From NCBI RefSeq assembly GCF_018882245.1, contig NZ_JACVOV010000001.1, forward strand, positions 1-64,000: 64,000 bases of DNA, read 5' to 3'. The stretch's first letter is position 1. Every line of letters starts with the position of its first letter. Source of the stretch: Polynucleobacter sp. AP-Capit-er-40B-B4. GTDB lineage: Bacteria > Pseudomonadota > Gammaproteobacteria > Burkholderiales > Burkholderiaceae. The translations under genes were made by a program, and so were the position numbers. Shown piece by piece: positions 55,661-63,969 of this stretch. Below the pieces are notes generated by a model. That model saw only the letters and a list, made by a program, of their open reading frames with translations, was not told the DNA's origin and made no database searches.

Positions 55661-58600
55661 TTACCACCCCGTCGACTTATAGTCCAACAAAGTCTGTAAA
55701 TGCTTGGGCCATGAATCTCGCTTCATCTTGGCCCCATTTAATCGAATTTTTTCCAATTTAGGCAGGGTATTTAAGACCTCTAAGCCCTCCAAATCCCCCG
55801 ACGATCTTAAATCTAATGTTTTCACGTTATCCCAGCCCGTTAAAAAAAGTAAAGAGCCCGAGTATTGGCCTGCATGCAATGTTTGTACTTGAGAAAAATT
55901 TTGCAGTTGCTTTAATATTGCCGGAGAATAGGCTTTAGCAGACGTTATCCTTAACTCTACAACGGATGAAACTTTTTTAAGAGGCTCAATATCCTTCGTT
56001 GATTTATCCAACCAGCAAAGATCAAAGGAAGTTAAATTGCAGTTCTCAATACCCGATAAAGTTGGCAATACACAATTCATAATTTCCAGCTCTGAAGCGC
56101 CAGAGAAAGCGATCAAACTCTCGAGCTTTATACAGGTTAACTTAACAGTCTCGATATTGGGCGCTGTAAATTTAGAAAAATCATGTGCGCCATTGGTAAT
56201 AGATAAAGAGGTTAGCTCTTGAAAATTTCCTTTCCAACTCACTGGGTTTCCCCACTCCTTTTTGGGGATGAATTCCAAATCAGGCACTTCAATTCTTATA
56301 TCTTCAGCATTTTTAAGACAAGCCGTCTCAATTGTCTGGTTTTCAAACTTGAGGGAAAAGGTCTTTATCCAAGGGGCCTCTAAAAGAGGCTTTAAGCTCA
56401 CTGACTGAGCAATATTGGCTGTCAAGGATTTGACGGATTTCAGATTACTTACGAATTCAATACCTTCCAAATAGCCAGGGCTATTACCCCAACAAGACAG
56501 GTCTAAGGCCCCATCCTCAATACTTAATTTAGGTTTATTAGCTAAAGCAGAAGCATCCGTTAATGGTAATCCACCATTCCAAGACCGAATTTCAAGAGAC
56601 TGAAGGTTTGATGCAGCCTCAATACCAGCAAATGATATAAGGTGCGGACAATCTCTAATGGTGATTTTTTCAATACCTTTCGCACCACTTAACATGGTGA
56701 GATCTTTTCCCAGGAAATTCTCAAACTCAATACTAGTTAAGCCCTTAAATTTTTCTAGGGATATCGTTGGCAAGACCTTTAAATTCTCACCGATATTAAA
56801 AATTATGGATCGGATTGAGTCTCGCATCTCAATGGCCTTTTTAGCTGAATCAGGCGCCAAAGATAGAATAAAGAGAATTTTCCACCTAGAAAAATCCCTA
56901 TCAGCCTGAAGAGTGGCTTTAAAGATTTTTCCTAATGCATCGCTCCCCCCAGAAAATAGTTGACCCGTATTTACGCCGTCTACAAGTGCATCAAATAATT
57001 CTGGATCACTACACCCCTCAATTAACTTAAGCGCCTTTGATACATCGGAAATTTTATTGGAAATAATGAGGGGTTTAATTTTTTTAAATAATGCTGATTT
57101 CATAGCCGGCGATACTGCCTTAACTGCAAGCTTTTGACGAACTGGTTTGGCTAACTTATATTTTTCACAAATTCTTTCTTGCAGCTTGAAAATCTGCGTT
57201 TGATTTTCAAACCGATGAGACCCGGCCTCTTTAAATGCGGGTGAAGTTTTGCTAATTCGTAAATCAACTAAAGAATTAAGACCAACGACAAATTTTATTG
57301 ATTTGAGTTCGTAGCACTCGCTTACATCTAAATTTTTTAGACCAGTTACGTCCGCTATGGCGGAACAGTTATTTAGCATAAAGCCCTTAACAACTAGATT
57401 AAATGAGTCAAGCTGACTCAGGGCTTTGGCGAGCGACTTTGGAAACCTCTCCTGGTCTCCCAAATCTATATCAATAGATAGATTCTGAAATTTATTTAAA
57501 GCTATTGCATCCTCGATCGTTGATGGGATTTTAATTAGCGTGATCTCATGGAATTTCTCAAGCCCATTTAGCGACTTAAGCTGATCACACTCGCTCAAGT
57601 CGAGTGTTTCTTTATTTAAAAGCCCTGGGATAGCCAGCGGACTGAGATCACGTAGACTAGAGCAACCACTAAGATCTATATCTAACTTCCAGCCTCCGGA
57701 TACCTTATTAAGACTCTTGGGCAATCCCTGAATGGACTCCAGAGATTTGCAAGTCCTTAAACTGATTTCCGTGAGGGGTGACCCCCATGTACTCGGCAAA
57801 ATTTTAAGATTTCCTGAATAAGTTAGGTCTACCTTATTCAAATTTTTTAGATCCCCCAAAGGGGTAGCATTTACAAGGCAATCCGCATTTGTGAGATTGA
57901 TATCAGTAAGACTGGTAAATTCTCGTAGGCAACCTAAGTCCTCAATGCCCGACCAGGATAGATCAAGCTGAGTTACATAAGGGGCAACTGAAATCCCACT
58001 AATATCCTTCAACTTTTCCATATTGGATAGAATAAGACTATCGACATCGTCACCAAGATCTGGGAAATACTTTAAATCTACTAAAGTCTCACATCCACGC
58101 AAGGAAAATGTTTTTGTTTCGTCGTACTCACTAGCACTTTTAACTATAATTTTTTTATCATTAAGTCCATCTAAACTTGCAAGAACCTTGCAATTTACTA
58201 ACTCAACGCTATTAAGCGCTATAGAATCTGCCAGACCTTTAATTGACACTAGGGACTCGCATTCACTCAAATTAATATGCTCTAGTTTTTGAGAATTTCT
58301 CAGGGAATCAATATTTTTTATAGCTTTACAACTAGATAAATTTAGAGACCTTAAACTCCCTGCGGAAGACTCAAGAGAGTCTATATGTTGTAATTTTTCA
58401 TTACCGCTTAGGTCAACCTCCTCCAAATACCCCCCCCGCCCTAATCCCCCCAAATCCAATAGATCGACTCCTTTTAGACTTGCGACTCGTAACATTGGTG
58501 CATCCAGGCCTCTTAGTGAACCGAGGCTTGAGTTTTTCTCCCCATAAATAGTTTTTTGCTCTCCACTAATTAATAAATGACTTAAGACTGGGAACGCATC

Positions 58601-59014
58601 AAATGCACTAAGGTCCTCTAAGTGGCAGCCATCTTGAATTACCAATTGGAGATCCTCTAGAGCAGAGAAACCCTTCAGCCTGGGCACAGATGGAATGGTT
58701 AAAACGAGTTTTCTTACCTTTGTTTTGATTTGAGAAGCCTTGCTTCCCTCCATTGCGCCCGATAGAATTCCCATTAGAGCAAAATCCAAGTATGGTTGGG
58801 CGGGCCCAGTCCCAGAAAAGCGACTACCCCTTAGGAGCTCGCCTGTGGATGCCCTTACCTCAACCCCAGCCAATATCCCAGATATTTCATCCCCTAGAGA
58901 ACATGCGATATCTACCCCCTGCTGAATAGAGCCTATTTCACGCGCTGAGAGCAACTTCCAAAGACTGGCCTCATCTTTATTCAGTTTGACTGTAGTTTGC
59001 TTCGCAATTGCCAT
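55661..59014 (-). CDS. Giant leucine-rich repeat protein with duplicated N-terminal unit (1117 aa)
   Basis: The N-terminal helical unit (about 1-60, NKDEASLWKLLSAREIGSIQ) is followed by leucine-rich repeats (about 105-600; for example LRSLNLSSCKAIKNIDSL). A second helical unit of the same kind (about 640-720, SPAMKSALFKKIKPLIISNK) opens a second repeat block (about 735-1100). The protein thus looks like a tandem fusion of two units similar to the 376-aa protein at 39119. No signal peptide or membrane segment. First gene of the minus arm of cassette B, 104 bases before the TIR-FGE gene. Probably a ligand-recognition scaffold. Confidence 0.78.
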   Translation of the reverse strand: MAIAKQTTVKLNKDEASLWKLLSAREIGSIQQGVDIACSLGDEISGILAGVEVRASTGELLRGSRFSGTGPAQPYLDFALMGILSGAMEGSKASQIKTKVRKLVLTIPSVPRLKGFSALEDLQLVIQDGCHLEDLSAFDAFPVLSHLLISGEQKTIYGEKNSSLGSLRGLDAPMLRVASLKGVDLLDLGGLGRGGYLEEVDLSGNEKLQHIDSLESSAGSLRSLNLSSCKAIKNIDSLRNSQKLEHINLSECESLVSIKGLADSIALNSVELVNCKVLASLDGLNDKKIIVKSASEYDETKTFSLRGCETLVDLKYFPDLGDDVDSLILSNMEKLKDISGISVAPYVTQLDLSWSGIEDLGCLREFTSLTDINLTNADCLVNATPLGDLKNLNKVDLTYSGNLKILPSTWGSPLTEISLRTCKSLESIQGLPKSLNKVSGGWKLDIDLSGCSSLRDLSPLAIPGLLNKETLDLSECDQLKSLNGLEKFHEITLIKIPSTIEDAIALNKFQNLSIDIDLGDQERFPKSLAKALSQLDSFNLVVKGFMLNNCSAIADVTGLKNLDVSECYELKSIKFVVGLNSLVDLRISKTSPAFKEAGSHRFENQTQIFKLQERICEKYKLAKPVRQKLAVKAVSPAMKSALFKKIKPLIISNKISDVSKALKLIEGCSDPELFDALVDGVNTGQLFSGGSDALGKIFKATLQADRDFSRWKILFILSLAPDSAKKAIEMRDSIRSIIFNIGENLKVLPTISLEKFKGLTSIEFENFLGKDLTMLSGAKGIEKITIRDCPHLISFAGIEAASNLQSLEIRSWNGGLPLTDASALANKPKLSIEDGALDLSCWGNSPGYLEGIEFVSNLKSVKSLTANIAQSVSLKPLLEAPWIKTFSLKFENQTIETACLKNAEDIRIEVPDLEFIPKKEWGNPVSWKGNFQELTSLSITNGAHDFSKFTAPNIETVKLTCIKLESLIAFSGASELEIMNCVLPTLSGIENCNLTSFDLCWLDKSTKDIEPLKKVSSVVELRITSAKAYSPAILKQLQNFSQVQTLHAGQYSGSLLFLTGWDNVKTLDLRSSGDLEGLEVLNTLPKLEKIRLNGAKMKRDSWPKHLQTLLDYKSTGW

Positions 59015-59155
59015 TTAATCGTCCTGAGCTTGAGGCGCGTACACCGAAGAAATAAGCACAATACAGGTCATTTATTCCCTTGTATTATGTAATTTATTAC
59101 AAAAACTATAGCAGTTTTTTTTCTTCTTATACAAATACATATTTGAGCTATTACT
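59015..59155. promoter_or_regulatory. Divergent promoter region of cassette B
   Basis: 141 AT-rich bases between the giant leucine-rich repeat gene (minus) and the 324-aa gene (plus). It contains TTGTATTATGTAATTTATTACAA (59079-59101), an approximate inverted repeat around TAATTTATTA, a candidate operator. Not assigned further. Confidence 0.4.
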
Positions 59156-60130
59156 ATGAAAAAGTCGACTGAAATCGTTAATAACTCTGAGATCCATGAA
59201 TTGGACCGAGGAACTGCTAGCCCAAAAGAAAAAGCAAGAAGATTAAAAATACTAAATGACAACGGGGCTCCATACCAAAGCTATGAAAAAAGGGTTGCCC
59301 CAGCATTAGTTAATGCCAGCATAGAAATTAAACGCTTAATTGATCGAAAGATAACGCCAGCCCTTCTCTCCAATATAGGGCAAATCATGGATCAGCGATT
59401 TCATGATGTCTACTGCGATGTCAAAGTTTACCCAAACTCTGAAGAGGAAGATGAATTTATAGTTGATGATGACGGCGAATTCAATAACAACAATCTGCAT
59501 GTACTAGTCAATTTTGTAATCTCAATACCTAAAGACGATTCCCTCGATAGCATGGCAAGGGCGACTTTGATTTCATTTTTTCAGAAAGAAGATGACTGGA
59601 CAGCTTCAGACCAAAAAATTAGTAAGCTTAAGAAAAAATTGAAGCTTTATGACCTGCTAAACATTGATGTTATCTCTGAGAAAATGGGAAATCTCCCCTT
59701 TAATGGTTTTGATACCGAAGGGTGTGGAGTGGAACTTGAAATTGATTGCGACGGCGTAATTGATACGCAGTTTGCAAAACTAAAAACAGCTGCCCTTGGT
59801 CCTGAAATTCAAAGTAAACGCCTTGGCAAGCCAAATATCCCTATGGAACTGAGCACAATCACCACCAAGAACGCCAAAAAAGAGATTTCAGTGTTGATAG
59901 CCAAAATACTGGATGCTCTTGACCTTAAGAATATTGACCCCTCAAAACTAAAGAAAACCGATAATCTCTATGCTCTCTGCGGATATCAGGATAAGACATG
60001 CTTATCATTGACCCAATCTATCAGGATGCACTTTGACGTGCTAGCAGTGATTGGGGCCCAAGAAATGGTCACCGTTGAAAATGCAATTGATTTTGCAGTT
60101 GAAACATTAGAAATGAGAGAAGATGACTAG
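59156..60130 (+). CDS. Unrecognised 324-aa protein paired with SLOG/SLATT copy 2
   Basis: Not recognised. Residues 1-50 are charged and helical; about 90-130 contain an acidic stretch (EEEDEFIVDDDGEF) and beta strands (LHVLVNFVISIP); the C-terminal third is helical. No signal peptide, membrane segment or catalytic motif was seen. Its stop overlaps the start of the SLOG/SLATT gene by 8 bases, so the two are translationally coupled and likely work together, perhaps as a nucleotide-signal producer or a regulator. It lacks the polymerase motifs (GS and paired Asp) of CD-NTases as far as I can see. Confidence 0.7.
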   Translation: MKKSTEIVNNSEIHELDRGTASPKEKARRLKILNDNGAPYQSYEKRVAPALVNASIEIKRLIDRKITPALLSNIGQIMDQRFHDVYCDVKVYPNSEEEDEFIVDDDGEFNNNNLHVLVNFVISIPKDDSLDSMARATLISFFQKEDDWTASDQKISKLKKKLKLYDLLNIDVISEKMGNLPFNGFDTEGCGVELEIDCDGVIDTQFAKLKTAALGPEIQSKRLGKPNIPMELSTITTKNAKKEISVLIAKILDALDLKNIDPSKLKKTDNLYALCGYQDKTCLSLTQSIRMHFDVLAVIGAQEMVTVENAIDFAVETLEMREDD

Positions 60131-62018
60131 CGCTGCTTTGCTTCCCGAAACCTTCTTATCGCCAATAACGTTTGGCATTACTGGACATAGAGATATCCTC
60201 CCTGAGGATGCCATAAGGGCCCAGGCATCTATCCAACTCGTAATTAAAAGCTTTCGTAAGCGCTATCCTAAAACCCCTCTAATCATTATTTCTCCGCTAG
60301 CCGAAGGCGCTGATTGTATAGCAGCCGAGACTTTTTTAGCGGAAGACAACAACTGCTTTCTCCATACCGTCTATCCCTTTCCTTTAGAGGAATATAAAAA
60401 TACGATCGGCATTGATTGGCATGAGAAATTCGATAGCCTTACTTCACACGAGAGACTGATTAACCAAATTACTCTCAATAGCGAGCTAACTAATCTTTCA
60501 GAGGACCAAAGGAACCAGGGGTACAAAGAGGTTGGCGAATTTGTTGCTATTAACTCCTATGTTCTTTTTGCCCTGATGAATAATGAGCCAGCCCTAAAAA
60601 AGGGTGGTACGGCTGAAATTGTGGAATTTCGAAAGCGAGGGTGTATTGATCTATTAGAGGTTAGCGACTCTAATATTCGATGCGCCGAAGAAGGTCTTTT
60701 ATACGAGATTCGGGTCAGACGCAGCTATGAAAAAGAACTGTCAGCCCCTACCGAAATGGATGACGCCTACTTCATCACCCCTATCGTTAATGGCAAGAAT
60801 CGTTCCGAAGAAGCTCGAATTGAATTAGGTCTCTCTAATGAGAGGCCAAAAACTAAAGCAATAGAAAAGATTAAAAGCTATATACAACCAGGCGATCAAG
60901 CGACTACAGTAGCCGATGAAATCGAGTTGCTCAATTGCAGATCATTAGAGTTAATCAATACCTTTGCTGAATCCATGAAAAGTGGCAATGCCACACCAGA
61001 GCGAACTTGGGCCACAGAAGCTCTTTACAAAATATATGAGCACAAGAATAAGGTAGCAATCTCTATCGGCGACATCTACACTCAACACTTACGCGGTACA
61101 TGCGATAAATTAGCCTCAGATTATCAGGCTAAATATAAACGTTGTCTAAACTGGGTATTTATTCTCTCCGTTCTCATTGGCTTACTCCATGGGTTTGAAG
61201 GAGTTCTTGAGCATCTTTCATGGTTCGAAGAAAATCCTTTTGCTAAATATGTCTTTGCGGGGATGGCTCTATTAGTCTGGTATGTTGCAAAGAAAAAGGG
61301 ATACAAAGAGATATATGAAAGTTATAGAGCGCTAAGCGAGGCACTACGAATACAGGAATACTGGCATAAGGCAAATATTCGCAAGGTTCCTGCTGATTTT
61401 TTTCTCTCCACTCAGATGGGGGATAACTCATGGGTGAGGCGTGCACTGAGGACTGCCTGGTTTATGGACCTTGGCGAAAAGAACGGTGAGATAAATTCAC
61501 AAGAAAGAATTATTGAAAACATTACGACCCTAGATACCTCTTGGGTTAAAGATCAAATCAAATACTTAAGCAAAAAAATCGATGACTTTGAAAATAAGCT
61601 AAAGAAATTTGACCAACTCAATCTAGCTTTAGGAGTAACTGCTGGCGGATTCTTTATCCTCGGTCGAGAATTCATATTCAACGGAATTGAAGGATTCCCA
61701 TTACCGCTAGAGCTAATTAATGCTATCAGTGGCTGCGCCATAATCTTTCTAGCACTTTCAAAAGGCTACTGCAAAATGAATGCTTTTGATGTGCTCATTA
61801 AGCGTTATGAATCATCTTTACATGTTTATGTGCAAAGTGAAAAAATTCACAATGAAATCATTAATCTTGATAATGAAAACGCCCTAAAAAATAAGATTGA
61901 TAAGACCGAGAGACTACAGGGCCTATACCTGACTTTAGGACAATCTGTGCTTGATGAAGTAGCAGACTGGTATATTGTCAACTCACGAGAGGAATTTAAA
62001 AATCCGGTTGGGGAGTAA
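60123..62018 (+). CDS. SLOG-like sensor + SLATT-like membrane effector (copy 2)
   Basis: A 631-residue paralog of the protein at 50169. N-terminal SLOG-type motifs: FGITGHRD (17-24) and PLAEGAD (58-64); shared middle GGTAEIVEFRKRG and NIRCAEEGLLYEIRVRR. Four hydrophobic segments in two pairs (about 340-362, 376-392, 499-518, 530-548), with SWVRRALRTAW between them and YLTLGQSVLDEVADWYIV at the end. Translationally coupled to the unknown 324-aa gene. Expected to sense a nucleotide-type ligand and act on the inner membrane; that is inference from the SLOG/SLATT families. Confidence 0.72.
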   Translation: MTSAALLPETFLSPITFGITGHRDILPEDAIRAQASIQLVIKSFRKRYPKTPLIIISPLAEGADCIAAETFLAEDNNCFLHTVYPFPLEEYKNTIGIDWHEKFDSLTSHERLINQITLNSELTNLSEDQRNQGYKEVGEFVAINSYVLFALMNNEPALKKGGTAEIVEFRKRGCIDLLEVSDSNIRCAEEGLLYEIRVRRSYEKELSAPTEMDDAYFITPIVNGKNRSEEARIELGLSNERPKTKAIEKIKSYIQPGDQATTVADEIELLNCRSLELINTFAESMKSGNATPERTWATEALYKIYEHKNKVAISIGDIYTQHLRGTCDKLASDYQAKYKRCLNWVFILSVLIGLLHGFEGVLEHLSWFEENPFAKYVFAGMALLVWYVAKKKGYKEIYESYRALSEALRIQEYWHKANIRKVPADFFLSTQMGDNSWVRRALRTAWFMDLGEKNGEINSQERIIENITTLDTSWVKDQIKYLSKKIDDFENKLKKFDQLNLALGVTAGGFFILGREFIFNGIEGFPLPLELINAISGCAIIFLALSKGYCKMNAFDVLIKRYESSLHVYVQSEKIHNEIINLDNENALKNKIDKTERLQGLYLTLGQSVLDEVADWYIVNSREEFKNPVGE

Positions 62019-62125
62019 ACCATTTGCACTGATGGCGCTGATTTTATCACCCTCTTGCTCAATTCAATAAGACTCACTCACTCTAACTATGAGGATGGGA
62101 AAGTAGTAAATCCCAAAACAGACTA

Positions 62126-62365
62126 ATGGACTGGATTCTTGTAGCCTTGGCCGCCAGCAGCACAGGTGCCAACACTAAATTAGGCACCTACTTCACTGAA
62201 TTTGACTGTAGAGTAGGCATCTACAATCAACTTGTCATCGACATGCGGCCACCCTCGGTAGATTGGGATCCCCTTATCCAGCAACGCGCGGAAGAGTTGG
62301 CAAAGCAATCTCTACGCACACAAACAAGTTATAAATGTATAGCTTTAGCGCCTAGTAAAAAGTAG
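62126..62365 (+). CDS. Doubtful small frame (79 aa)
   Basis: A 79-codon open frame beginning MDWILVALAASSTGANTKL. No ribosome site, no recognisable motif and no conserved neighbour. It lies in a degraded stretch between the SLOG/SLATT gene and IS remnants, so it may be a fragment of an older gene or not translated. Confidence 0.2.
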   Translation: MDWILVALAASSTGANTKLGTYFTEFDCRVGIYNQLVIDMRPPSVDWDPLIQQRAEELAKQSLRTQTSYKCIALAPSKK

Positions 62366-62519
62366 TTTTTCAGCAACACAAAGTTAATGAAATTATTCTC
62401 AATTAAGATTCTTAGATAGCATTTTTGACTGATTTGGAAAATCGGTGCGAATCTATAGAATTGGAAATGCTTCACCGCACTTTTCTCTTGAGTGGACCAA
62501 AGGAAAACCCCTTGCAGAA
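62366..62519. other. Degraded spacer before IS remnants
   Basis: No gene or motif supported in these 154 bases. The sequence joins the small doubtful frame to the IS150-like tip at 62520. Confidence 0.4.
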
Positions 62520-62641
62520 TGAACTGACCCACAAAAGCTGGACAACCAATCCAACTAAAAAGGTCAACTTCTTGAGCAAACTCGGTGCGCAGTTCAAGCA
62601 AAAAGTAGTCAATGATTATTTAAAGGGTGGAGGCTACCTCA
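62520..62641 (+). mobile_element. Truncated IS150-like (IS3 family) left end with OrfA start
   Basis: Begins TGAACTGACCCACAAAAGCT, the tip style of IS150-group elements, then AAAAAGGTCAAC and a TTG start at 62572. The frame reads LSKLGAQFKQKVVNDYLKGG, matching the start of IS150-type OrfA. It is cut after about 23 codons by the second IS inserted at 62645. The rest of the element is not on the far side, so it was already partial or was deleted. Confidence 0.65.
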
Positions 62642-62686
62642 GAGGGTAATCCCCCCTTATTTAACCGAACCTAGAAGTAGAGTTAA

Positions 62687-63514
62687 TTAAGCAACCATGG
62701 CCAGTCGCTGTTTCGGGGTAATGCCGCCCAATGCCATGTTTGGACGTTGATGATTGTATTTATACATCCATTGCGTTGCAAACTCTTGAACTTCGTTAAT
62801 GCTTTCCCAATAATGTTGAGATAACCACTCATATCTGACGGTGCGATTAAAGCGCTCTACATAGGCATTTTGTTGTGGTTTACCTGGTTGGATGTGTTGT
62901 ATGTGGATTTGATGCTTTGCGGCCCACTCCATCAGTCTGCCACTGACAAGTTCCGGGCCATTATCCGCTCGTATCACTGCCGGTTTGCCTCGCCAAGCAA
63001 TGATTTGATCTAAGCTGCGAACCACTCGCTCAGATGGCAAGGAGAAGTCCACTTCAATACCTAAGGCTTCACGATTAAAGTCATCAATCACGTTAAAGAG
63101 GCGGATGGATCTGCCATCTTGTAACTGGTCATGCATAAAGTCCATCGACCAGACTTGGTTAATGCTCAGCGGTACAACCAACGCATCGGGTTTATCTCTT
63201 ACCAAACGTTTGCGTGGTTTGATGCGCAGATTGAGCTCAAGCTCGCGGTAAATCCGGTAGATCCGTTTGTGGTTCCATGTGTAGTTCTTGACATTACGTA
63301 GGTACAAATAGCATAGGCCAAAGCCCCAGCTGCGATTGTTATCCGTTAAGCGGATCAGCCAGTTAGCAATGAGTTCATTCTGCGCATTGTTCTTCGCTTC
63401 ATAGCGGTAACAGGTCTCACTCACGCTAAAGATAGCGCAGGCCAACCGAATGGGGATTGCCTTATCTCTGACTGCCTTTTGGGCCATCTCACGTCTGTGA
63501 GACGGCCTCACCAC
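62687..63514 (-). CDS. IS3-family transposase OrfB (DDE integrase domain)
   Basis: 275 residues with the retroviral-type catalytic triad: Asp in [11 protein letters not shown], Asp in [11 protein letters not shown] and Glu in [14 protein letters not shown], plus the HTH-like HRRIYR-type region and the C-terminal [12 protein letters not shown] motif. It begins in the -1 frame relative to OrfA, and is normally made as the OrfAB fusion by frameshifting at 63514-63520. All catalytic residues look intact, so the element may be active. Confidence 0.93.
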   Translation of the reverse strand: MVRPSHRREMAQKAVRDKAIPIRLACAIFSVSETCYRYEAKNNAQNELIANWLIRLTDNNRSWGFGLCYLYLRNVKNYTWNHKRIYRIYRELELNLRIKPRKRLVRDKPDALVVPLSINQVWSMDFMHDQLQDGRSIRLFNVIDDFNREALGIEVDFSLPSERVVRSLDQIIAWRGKPAVIRADNGPELVSGRLMEWAAKHQIHIQHIQPGKPQQNAYVERFNRTVRYEWLSQHYWESINEVQEFATQWMYKYNHQRPNMALGGITPKQRLAMVA

Positions 63515-63520
63515 TTTTTT
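63481..63520 (-). promoter_or_regulatory. Programmed -1 frameshift signal: slippery heptamer plus hairpin
   Basis: On the minus strand A_AAA_AAG (complement of 63514-63520) sits exactly where OrfA and OrfB frames overlap. A few bases downstream GGCCGTCTCAC and GTGAGATGGCC can form an 11-bp stem with one mismatch and an AGAC loop (complement of about 63483-63508). Heptamer plus hairpin is the classical arrangement for OrfAB fusion in IS3 elements. Confidence 0.85.
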
Positions 63521-63774
63521 GTGAGGGCCTCATTGAGTATCTCTGCCTTGAGCTTCTCTTCGATGTACATCTTCTTTAAGCGGGCGTTCTCAGCCTCAAG
63601 CTCCTTCATGCGAGCCATCATGGAGGTATCCATGCCACCATACTTGGCACGCCGCTTGTAGAAAGTAGCTGAACTAATACCTAGTTCGCGACAGACTTCG
63701 GGAACCGCTAAGCCAGCATCAACCCGCTTTAGGGCATCCATGATCTGGCTGTCAGTAAATTTAGAACGCTTCAT
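63508..63774 (-). CDS. IS3-family transposase OrfA
   Basis: 88 residues: helix-turn-helix ([20 protein letters not shown], then [18 protein letters not shown]) and a C-terminal leucine-zipper helix ([20 protein letters not shown]), as in the IS407/IS51-like groups of IS3. The GAGTTC-type ribosome region (GGAG) precedes ATG 63774. Ends in the frameshift window. Confidence 0.93.
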   Translation of the reverse strand: MKRSKFTDSQIMDALKRVDAGLAVPEVCRELGISSATFYKRRAKYGGMDTSMMARMKELEAENARLKKMYIEEKLKAEILNEALTKKW

Positions 63775-63843
63775 GTAGAACTCCTCTAATTGAGAAAATT
63801 CTACCTCTGAGCTCAGTTAACCTGTGGGGGGATTACCGAGTAG

Positions 63844-63969
63844 CTAATCGTTACGTTATCCAAACAACAGAGCCTTTATCTAACACTAGGTCAATCAGTT
63901 CCTGATGAGGTGGCAGACTGGAGCATCGTTAACTCAAGGACAGAGTTTAAGAATTCTGTTGGCGAATAA
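63844..63969 (+). pseudogene. Decayed C-terminus of a third SLOG/SLATT-like gene
   Basis: Beyond the IS the plus strand reads QSLYLTLGQSVPDEVADWSI to ...FKNSVGE and stop TAA at 63967-63969. This matches the last 35 residues of the protein ending at 62018 (GLYLTLGQSVLDEVADWYI, FKNPVGE) almost residue for residue, and the DNA is clearly similar. An in-frame TAG at 63841 and the IS show the rest is lost. It is therefore a remnant of a paralog or of a recombined duplicate. Confidence 0.85.

Larger units (their letters stand above)
62645..63837 (-). mobile_element. Complete IS3-family insertion sequence (about 1.19 kb)
   Basis: Bounded by imperfect inverted repeats of about 40 bases whose outer 12 bases are identical (GGTAATCCCCCC at the left, its complement at the right). 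The trinucleotide GAG flanks both ends (62642-62644 and 63838-63840), a likely target duplication of the size usual for IS3-family elements. Carries OrfA and OrfB on the minus strand. Exact tips could shift by a base or two. Confidence 0.85.

Noticed and set aside
59156..60130. CD-NTase (CBASS) synthase
   Set aside because: The nucleotidyltransferase GS motif and paired Asp residues are not visible, so I left the gene unnamed.
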